Shown: one piece after another, positions 7,391 to 12,346 of the stretch
Numbering within the stretch: the stretch's first letter is position 1
Layout: each line of letters begins with the position of its first letter
Source: Anaerolineae bacterium
GTDB taxonomy: Bacteria > Chloroflexota > Anaerolineae > JAFGEY01
Assembly: GCA_016929205.1 (NCBI GenBank)
Contig: JAFGJF010000007.1
Location: 1 to 12,346 of the forward strand
Direction of reading: 5' to 3'
Length of the DNA stretch: 12,346 bases
Program-made: the position numbers and the translations under genes
The notes under the pieces: model-generated
The model's input: the letters and a program-made list of their open reading frames with translations, nothing else
The model's database searches: none
What the model was told of the DNA's origin: nothing

Positions 7391-7921
7391 ATGACTAGAC
7401 CCAATCTGCTCGCCGTCTGCGGCCTCTACTGCGGCGCGTGTTATCACTACCGCGCCGCCTTCCCGGATGGCAAACACTTGCTAGCCCCGGCGTTTCGCGG
7501 CAGCCGCCCACTGCAAGGCTATACCTGCCGCGGCTGCCACTCCGATAGCCTGTACATCCATCCCGGCTGTGTTGACTGCCAGATCCGCGCCTGCGCACAG
7601 GGCAAGGGCCTGACACACTGCGGCGAGTGCGAGCAATTCGATCTCGACCAGCTTGCCTGTGAACGGCTCAAAGCGTTTCAGACTGATGGCCGCGTCCACC
7701 ATCTGCCGATCTTGCAACAACTGGACGACGTAAAGCGTAAAGGGATCGGACCATGGTTGGCCAGGCAAAACGCCCGTTGGACTTGCTCCTGCGGACAGCC
7801 ATTTAGCTGGTACGAAAGCGTGTGCCAACGCTGTGGCAAAACGTTAAATTCGTACGCCAACCAGGACAGCCAAACGCCAGCGTCTGATGCCCAAAGCAAG
7901 CCTCAAGCACAGAAAGAATAA
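7391..7921 (+). CDS. DUF3795 cysteine-rich (zinc-binding) protein
   Basis: This 176-residue protein carries a DUF3795 domain, of unknown function. The family N-terminus VCGLYCGACYHY is at 9-20 (C10, C14, C17). It is followed by CRGC (46-49), CVDC (60-63), C68, CGEC (77-80) and C90, then a second cysteine set CSC (132-134) and CQRC (145-148) resembling a zinc ribbon. Fifteen cysteines in all suggest one or more structural zinc or Fe-S sites. The last 25 residues are a Gln/Ser/Pro-rich, probably disordered tail. The start is ATG 7391 or TTG 7388; GGAG at 7378-7381 suits either. It lies 21 bases after MoxR and ends five bases before the VWA gene, so it is probably cotranscribed and may be an accessory of that pair. 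Confidence 0.8.
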   Translation: MTRPNLLAVCGLYCGACYHYRAAFPDGKHLLAPAFRGSRPLQGYTCRGCHSDSLYIHPGCVDCQIRACAQGKGLTHCGECEQFDLDQLACERLKAFQTDGRVHHLPILQQLDDVKRKGIGPWLARQNARWTCSCGQPFSWYESVCQRCGKTLNSYANQDSQTPASDAQSKPQAQKE

Positions 7922-7926
7922 AAGCG

Positions 7927-9285
7927 ATGAAACTCGACTACAAGGTCAATCCCTACATCCCCGTCACCAAACAGCGACACCTGGTCTACGTCCTGATCGA
8001 GATCGCGCAAGATGGCGCACCAGATGGCGCGCCAACATCCGTCCCGGCCCCACTCAACCTCGGCCTCGTCGTCGACGCCAGCCGCTCGATGTCGATCCCG
8101 ATCCTCAGCGATGTCCAATTCGCTGAACTGAAAAGGCTGGGCATGGCCAGGCAGGTCACCGTCGACGGCGTGCGCGTGTGGCAAATCGAGGTGCCGAAAA
8201 ACACCAAGGTGGACGCGCCCAACAATATGGATTTCACCAAAAAAGCCCTGGCGATCGTCGCCGATTACCTGCAGCCCGCCGACCGCTTTTCCCTGGTCGG
8301 ATTTGCCCAGGATGCGCTGTTGATGGTCCGCAACAGCCCGGGCACGCAGAAGCAGTTGCTGCTGGATGCAGTCAACCGCCTGGATCAGATCGATCTCGGC
8401 GACGAGACCTATATGGCGCGGGGCATGGAAAAAGGCTACGAGCAGATCCTGCCTGGGCTCTCTGCCGACCGCGTCAACCGCATGATCGTACTCACCGATG
8501 GCTATACGAAAGAAGAGCATGCCTGTTACGAGTGGACACGGGCCGCAAAACAAAAGGGCATCGTCGTCAGCACCATGGGGCTGGGTTTGGACTTTAACGA
8601 GAATCTGCTGATCTCCCTGGCGGACGCCAGCGGCGGCAACGCCTATTTCATCGACGAACCGAGCGATATCCCTAACGCCTTCCGCCAGGAGCTGTCCGAA
8701 CTAAAGTCGGTTACCTGGCGCGATCTGTCGCTGTCCCTGTCCCTGCCGACCGATATCACCTTGCGCCGCGCGCACCGCGTCACGCCGACGATCGCCGCCC
8801 TGGAGTCGCAGAACAACGAGATGAGCCTGGGCGACCTGCAAGCCAACCAGCCGCCGTCGATCCTGCTCGAACTGGTCGTGCCCCCCCGCCCCGCCGGCAA
8901 CTATCGCCTGGCACAGATATTTTTGCACGGACGGGCCGCGGGCAGCCAGCAAAGCGAATCGATTGCCGCCCAGGACGTGCTGATCCGCTACAGCGAACAA
9001 CCCAGCCAGACCACACAGTCCAACGCCGACCTGATGTCAGCCGTGCAAAAGGTCAGCGCCTTTAAACTGCAGAACCAGGCGCTGGAAGAAGTGGAACGGG
9101 GCAACGTTGCCGGAGCCACGCGGCGGCTGCGCATGGCCGGGGAACGGCTGATCGAGATGGGACAAGATGACCTGGGACAGACGATGCTCGTCGAGGCAGA
9201 ACTGATGGAAAAGGAAGGCCAGATGTCGGCCGAGGGAACGAAAAAACTGCGCTATGGGACGCGTAAACTGAGTAGACCAAAATAA
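7927..9285 (+). CDS. VWA-domain protein, probable MoxR partner
   Basis: This 452-residue protein has a von Willebrand factor A domain. The metal-ion-dependent adhesion site is complete: DASRS at 50-54 (D-x-S-x-S), T161 in GDETYMARG and D191 in LTDGYT. Between the DxSxS loop and the next helix (about 60-100) lies an insertion containing a VTVDGVRVWQIEVP strand pair, longer than in a minimal VWA domain. After the domain, residues 258-345 look like a beta-rich module, and 370-440 form a helical, Gln/Glu-rich C-terminus. No signal peptide or membrane segment is seen, so a cytoplasmic place is likely. MoxR-VWA pairs are thought to act as a metal-dependent substrate recruiter and ATPase. The start has only a weak ribosome binding site, and the gene follows the DUF3795 gene after five bases. 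The target is unknown. Confidence 0.9.
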   Translation: MKLDYKVNPYIPVTKQRHLVYVLIEIAQDGAPDGAPTSVPAPLNLGLVVDASRSMSIPILSDVQFAELKRLGMARQVTVDGVRVWQIEVPKNTKVDAPNNMDFTKKALAIVADYLQPADRFSLVGFAQDALLMVRNSPGTQKQLLLDAVNRLDQIDLGDETYMARGMEKGYEQILPGLSADRVNRMIVLTDGYTKEEHACYEWTRAAKQKGIVVSTMGLGLDFNENLLISLADASGGNAYFIDEPSDIPNAFRQELSELKSVTWRDLSLSLSLPTDITLRRAHRVTPTIAALESQNNEMSLGDLQANQPPSILLELVVPPRPAGNYRLAQIFLHGRAAGSQQSESIAAQDVLIRYSEQPSQTTQSNADLMSAVQKVSAFKLQNQALEEVERGNVAGATRRLRMAGERLIEMGQDDLGQTMLVEAELMEKEGQMSAEGTKKLRYGTRKLSRPK

Positions 9286-9306
9286 CGGATCAGCTGGACA
9301 CGAATC

Positions 9307-9678
9307 TTGTGCAAACATGCGATGAATGTGGTAGCGGTCGATCCAGCAGATTTGGATTTGCGCATCCGGTCCAACCCTGCCGTGACCCACGTGCGCCAGA
9401 CAGCGCAGACATACCTACCGATCGACGAGCAGTTTGATGTCATCCCAAACGATATGCGTATGGATGCGCTGGCTTTGGCACAAATCATGCTGCTTGCAGC
9501 CAGCAGTTTAAAGCGAGACGGCCTAGCGATATTAACGCTCAAACTTGCGAAAAGGTTGATGGCATCGACCACTGCTTCAGCTCTCAAGTTGCTGCGGCAA
9601 GACTATTCAGTGATAGGCGCACGACAACTTTTTCACAATCGTCACGAAATCACTGTCGCGCTAAAAAAAGTTGAATGA
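9307..9678 (+). pseudogene. C-terminal remnant of an RlmM/FtsJ-like 2'-O-methyltransferase
   Basis: The 123-codon frame matches the C-terminal part of a COG2933/RlmM-type (FtsJ-fold) rRNA ribose methyltransferase. It has the ribose-binding acidic loop VDPADL (11-16), catalytic Asp in NDMRMDA (D49), Lys in LTLKL (K79) and the terminal block ARQLFHNRHEITV (105-117, E114), which parallels the ARQLYHDREEVTV ending of E. coli RlmM. These are three of the four K-D-K-E residues. The first Lys and the glycine-rich SAM loop should lie upstream, but the VWA gene ends 21 bases earlier and leaves no room. The start is a poor TTG 9307 or an internal ATG 9322 with no clear ribosome binding site. It is best read as a truncated remnant, although a short expressed protein cannot be excluded. 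Confidence 0.65.
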
Positions 9679-9698
9679 AAAGTCCGCACCTACATTCA
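9663..9698 (-). terminator. Weak candidate rho-independent terminator of the radical SAM operon
   Basis: On the minus strand TGAATG (9698-9693) and CATTCA (9677-9672) can form a 6-bp stem with a 15-base loop, followed after two bases by seven T residues (9669-9663). It begins at the radical SAM stop codon. The stem is short and AT-rich, so this is a weak call; it could be chance. Confidence 0.3.
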
Positions 9699-10751
9699 CT
9701 GCCGAGGCTGGGCAGACTCGCGGTTGCGCCGCAAAAACGGCTCCTCGGCATCCAAGGTGCCGTAACAAACCTGGGCCGCGGCCTTGCACCCGCCCAGACA
9801 GGTGTCGCGCATCGCGCACGACGAGCAAAACGCCGGGACGGCCTGCACGAACGGCGCCAGTCGCTCGGGTGCGACCAGCGCGGCAAACTCTTCCTCGAAC
9901 AGATTGCCCAGGATCGTCGGTGTGTGGTTGCAGGGGCGCACGTTGCCCAGCGGATCGATCGTATAGTAGGCGCGCTCCGAGCCCGCCGCGCAAAAGCCAA
10001 AGTGGAGGTTGGGGTAAGCATCGAGGTCGATCAGGCAGGGCTGGAGAGCGATCGAGCACGAGATCGGTAATCCAAATTCGGCCGCCGCATCGTTGGCAAC
10101 CGCCAGCGCCTGCCGCATCTCGCCCACCGCCGGCAGCAATTCCGCCAGATGCGCCCGTCCTCGCCCGCCGACATTAAAGCGGTTGAGCATCAAGGCCCGC
10201 GCCCCAAAAGCAAAAGCCAGCTTGATCGTCTCGTACAGCTCGGGGATGTTGAACCGGGTGGCAACAAAAACGGCGACAAACGTGCCGCGATGGTAACGAA
10301 TCCGGGCCATCGCCGCCAGACTGGCGTCGAACGCCCCCGGTGAGGCACAGAGTTGATCGTGTACCTCTCGCCGGCGACCGAGCAGCGGCAGTTCGAACAA
10401 CCCGACGCCGCGATCCAACAGATCGACAACCGCCGGCTCGGTCAGCAGTCGCCCGTTGCTGATCAGCGTCACCCGCACGCCGCGCTCGCGCAGCAGATCG
10501 AGAATCTGCGGCAGGTCGTCGCGCAGCAGTGGCTCGCCGCCGGTGAGGGTGACGTGTTCACAGCGCGTTTCGTCCAACGCCTTGTTGATCAAGGCCAGCG
10601 TCCGCGCCGTGTCCAACTCACCCCTGGGATAATCGCACGGCCAGTCGGGCGTATCCGGCTGCCAGACGTTGTAACAATGCAAGCAGGCATGGTTGCAGCG
10701 CTGAGTGATCTCGAAAATCAGCGTTTGCAGGCGAGGGCGTGGATCGACCAT
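9696..10751 (-). CDS. Radical SAM/SPASM-domain protein (probable peptide or protein maturase)
   Basis: This 351-residue enzyme should use a [4Fe-4S] cluster and SAM to make a 5'-deoxyadenosyl radical. The cluster motif C-x3-C-x2-C is CNHACLHC (C19, C23, C26), and GGEP is at 71-74. The C-terminal part has a full seven-cysteine SPASM pattern: C254-x14-G-x4-C274, then C309-x2-C312-x5-C318-x3-C322, and C329. It would bind auxiliary clusters, as in PqqE, MftC and sulfatase maturases, which act on peptides or proteins. The start is ATG 10751 (or GTG 10754); the ATG overlaps the TGA of the upstream gene. It is the last gene of an operon with three paralogous Cys-Tyr proteins, which are its most likely substrates or partners. 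The reaction is unknown, and no known maturase subfamily can be named from sequence alone. Confidence 0.92.
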   Translation of the reverse strand: MVDPRPRLQTLIFEITQRCNHACLHCYNVWQPDTPDWPCDYPRGELDTARTLALINKALDETRCEHVTLTGGEPLLRDDLPQILDLLRERGVRVTLISNGRLLTEPAVVDLLDRGVGLFELPLLGRRREVHDQLCASPGAFDASLAAMARIRYHRGTFVAVFVATRFNIPELYETIKLAFAFGARALMLNRFNVGGRGRAHLAELLPAVGEMRQALAVANDAAAEFGLPISCSIALQPCLIDLDAYPNLHFGFCAAGSERAYYTIDPLGNVRPCNHTPTILGNLFEEEFAALVAPERLAPFVQAVPAFCSSCAMRDTCLGGCKAAAQVCYGTLDAEEPFLRRNRESAQPRQ

Positions 10752-11209
10752 CACTCTTTTAGCAGCAATTGGGTCAAAAACTCGGCCTGTTTCAACAACT
10801 GGCTCTGGCTTTGCATATACACCATCTGGGTTGGGGTCACCGTGTAACAGGTGACGCCCGGATTGCCAGGGCCTGGGTCCAGATAATCGATTGCCTCTTC
10901 ATACGCCGCCTGCACCTCATCAGCGACGGGTTGGACCAGTCCACCATCCGCGACCAGTTCATCTAGCGCGCTTTGATGCGCCGCAAGCAGACTGGATCGC
11001 GCCCGGCTGCCGCGCTCGTCATTGTCCCTGGCCCTGGCTTTGAACCAGTCAAAGGCCAGCCAGCAGTGGCGCAAGCGCTCGCGGGCAGGGCCGCTGATTG
11101 TGCCTGGCGCGACCGGAGAGACTCCAGGCAGATTGATACACTGCGTAGAGAGCAGCGAAACCAGCGCCACGCCAAAGCCTCGAATAAAGCCGCGTCGTGA
11201 TGTCGTCAT
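10751..11209 (-). CDS. Unknown Tat-signal protein with Cys-Tyr motif (third paralogue)
   Basis: This 152-residue protein is not a family I recognise. It begins MTTSRRGFIRGFGVALVSLL, a twin-arginine signal (SRRGFIR) with a hydrophobic stretch to about residue 22 and a Cys at 24. The body is probably helical and shares with its two upstream neighbours an RHCW motif (C49), AHQSALDELV (78-86), DEVQAAYEEAI (97-107), a TCY motif (C121, Y122) and a terminal AEFLTQLLLKE. The distance from C49 to C121 is 72 residues, the same as in the first paralogue. It lacks the middle segment after Cys-Tyr present in the other two. Translation starts one base after the previous stop, and its TGA overlaps the radical SAM start, so expression is coupled. 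ATG 11209 is chosen because the Tat motif follows at once; the longer frame upstream overlaps the preceding gene. Possible maturase substrate (inference). Confidence 0.78.
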   Translation of the reverse strand: MTTSRRGFIRGFGVALVSLLSTQCINLPGVSPVAPGTISGPARERLRHCWLAFDWFKARARDNDERGSRARSSLLAAHQSALDELVADGGLVQPVADEVQAAYEEAIDYLDPGPGNPGVTCYTVTPTQMVYMQSQSQLLKQAEFLTQLLLKE

Positions 11210-11210
11210 C

Positions 11211-11708
11211 CTACACCTGCTCCTCCGACAACAACTCGTCCAGGAATTGCGCCGCGGCACGCGCCTCCTGGTCGACTGGGATCGCGCCGGAATACCACAA
11301 GGCGACCAATTGTTGATCCTCTGATTCACCCTGGGAAAAGGCAATGTCGCGTTCAAGCGCAGCACGGGCCTGGGCAACGGCGTCGGCGTCCAGTCCCGTT
11401 TCCAGCTCGCCAAGCGCCTTGGCACGGGCCAACAAATCCCCGCGCGGAAACGCCTCCAGCGGATAGATCAGATAACACATCGACTGGGAGCTGCAGATGT
11501 GAAGCACAGATTGGTCGAACGCGGCCTGGAGCCGGTCGGAGACCGGCACAGACAACGCCTCCGCCGCGACCAACGCATCCAACGCGGCGCGATGGCGCGC
11601 CCTTAGCGCATCGCCCTGGGGATCGTCCGCGGGAAAAGCCTCAAATTGCTTTCTATCTTTGGTTAGAACCTGCCACATCTCTTTCACTTGCTCACGTATA
11701 TCGTCCAT
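11211..11708 (-). CDS. Unknown protein with Cys-Tyr motif, no signal peptide (second paralogue)
   Basis: This 165-residue, probably helical protein is a diverged paralogue of its neighbours. Shared elements are EMWQVL (10-15, Met where the others have Cys), RHRAALDALV (38-47), DRLQAAFDQSVLH (58-70), MCY (C78, Y79), GLDADAVAQARAALERDIAF (105-124) and AAQFLDELL (152-160). It has no twin-arginine or Sec signal and should stay in the cytoplasm. The start is ATG 11708, with GGAG eight bases upstream. GTG 11717 in the same frame is possible because it overlaps the previous stop. Two cysteines occur (C72, C78). A cytoplasmic member among two exported ones could be a chaperone or carrier for the others, or a separate substrate; neither can be settled here. 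Confidence 0.75.
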   Translation of the reverse strand: MDDIREQVKEMWQVLTKDRKQFEAFPADDPQGDALRARHRAALDALVAAEALSVPVSDRLQAAFDQSVLHICSSQSMCYLIYPLEAFPRGDLLARAKALGELETGLDADAVAQARAALERDIAFSQGESEDQQLVALWYSGAIPVDQEARAAAQFLDELLSEEQV

Positions 11709-11713
11709 TGCAC

Positions 11714-12346
11714 TCACTCCACCAAGAGCAGATCGACCAAAAACTGTGCTGCCTCCAAGGCTTCCGATGATACGTCGAGCTCCAGTTCCTCAAATGATGG
11801 GAAATCGTAGCTATCTCCCGCTCCTTTGAGCAGTCTATCGTACAAGGCCTGCACTTGATCGCCCGACAGGTTGAGGAAGGCCACATCACGCGCGATCGCG
11901 GCCTGAGCTAGCGCAATCGTGTCCGGGTCGAGTCCGTCGCTTTGGGCCAATAACCTGGCCTGATTCGCCAACTGGCTGCTGCTGGTTGGTTTATAGTCGA
12001 TCAAAACCGGCTCGTAACAGGTGATTGGCGCATTTGAGCGCCAGACATGATAAACGGCGGCATCGAACGCCGTCTGCACCTGATCGGCGACATCACCCGC
12101 CAGGTCGCCGCTGATGACCAGTTCGTTCAGGGCCGCTTGGTGGTCCTGCGCCAATCGATCTCGCGCTTCTTCTCCCTGCTCGGTGCGCCTGGCGTTTTGC
12201 GTCTCCTCGGCTAACCAATCCAGGCGCTGCCAGCAGTCACGCACACGATCGCGCGGCGTGACCGGTTGGCCTGCTAACAAGCGGCAACGCGACGTCATCA
12301 GTGCTGCAAAAGCGATCCCCACTCCCTTGATAAACTCGCGCCGCGA
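11714..12346 (-). CDS. Unknown Tat-signal protein with Cys-Tyr motif (first paralogue, N-terminus outside window)
   Basis: The frame is open to the window edge, so the start lies beyond 12346. The first visible residues are SRREFIKGVGIAFAALM, a near-ideal twin-arginine motif (S-R-R-x-F-x-K) followed by a hydrophobic stretch and a Cys at visible residue 21. At least 210 residues remain. Motifs shared with the next two genes are VRDCW (C38), DHQAALNELV (68-77), DQVQTAFDAAVYH (88-100), ITCY (C110, Y111), GLDPDTIALAQAAIARDVAF (138-157) and a terminal AAQFLVDLLLVE. The spacing C38 to C110 is 72, as in the third paralogue. An in-frame GTG at 12322 is not a likely start because it would cut through the signal. 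Its stop lies six bases before the next gene's ATG. Product function is unknown. Confidence 0.77.
   Translation of the reverse strand, partial: SRREFIKGVGIAFAALMTSRCRLLAGQPVTPRDRVRDCWQRLDWLAEETQNARRTEQGEEARDRLAQDHQAALNELVISGDLAGDVADQVQTAFDAAVYHVWRSNAPITCYEPVLIDYKPTSSSQLANQARLLAQSDGLDPDTIALAQAAIARDVAFLNLSGDQVQALYDRLLKGAGDSYDFPSFEELELDVSSEALEAAQFLVDLLLVE

Noticed and set aside
8015..8035. Short tandem repeat encoding DGAPDGAP in the VWA protein, and an LSLSLSL stretch near 8722-8748
   Set aside because: Small coding repeats common in such proteins; no sign of a functional DNA repeat.
10353..10847. Plus-strand open frame opposite the radical SAM gene (also 9671-10177)
   Set aside because: Antisense shadows with Arg/Pro/Gln-rich translations; the minus strand carries a complete motif-bearing enzyme.

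Overview
The window is GC-rich, densely packed bacterial DNA with overlapping genes and short gaps. Gene content (MoxR ATPase with a von Willebrand A partner, a DUF3795 cysteine-rich protein, two-domain GNAT, creatininase-like amidohydrolase, radical SAM/SPASM enzyme with Tat-signal proteins) and protein style suggest a Chloroflexota-like organism. That assignment is inference from gene character, not from a marker gene.

Layout. (1) 1-4062, plus strand: a probable tail of an upstream gene, then six tightly coupled genes: 5-formyltetrahydrofolate cyclo-ligase, GNAT acetyltransferase, creatininase-family hydrolase, histidine phosphatase, Nudix hydrolase and a class I methyltransferase. Five of the six start codons overlap the previous stop or have a clear ribosome binding site. 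(2) 4063-6364: a more AT-rich restriction-modification island. It holds an Eco29kI-like GIY-YIG endonuclease gene broken by a one-base frameshift (plus strand). Facing it tail to tail is an amino-methyltransferase gene (minus strand), preceded in the same operon by a Phd/YefM-like protein with no visible toxin. That operon has a perfect TTGACA-N17-TATAAT promoter whose -10 box overlaps a 16-bp palindrome with a TGTACA core. (3) 6374-9285, plus strand: MoxR ATPase, DUF3795 protein, VWA-domain protein. (4) 9307-9678: the C-terminal part of an RlmM/FtsJ-like rRNA methyltransferase, apparently a remnant. (5) 9696-12346, minus strand: an operon of three paralogous helical proteins, each with one conserved Cys-Tyr motif and a shared C-terminal motif, translationally coupled to a radical SAM/SPASM enzyme. 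The first gene runs off the window.

How it works together. The first operon reads as a housekeeping or metabolite-repair cassette onto which the restriction gene was appended without its own visible promoter. The methyltransferase has its own strong, probably autoregulated promoter, which is the arrangement expected if modification must precede restriction. MoxR and the VWA protein probably form a chaperone-like pair. The strongest candidate for an undescribed system is region 5: a SPASM-type maturase with three large paralogous partners. Two of these carry twin-arginine signals, which fits modification in the cytoplasm before export of the folded product.
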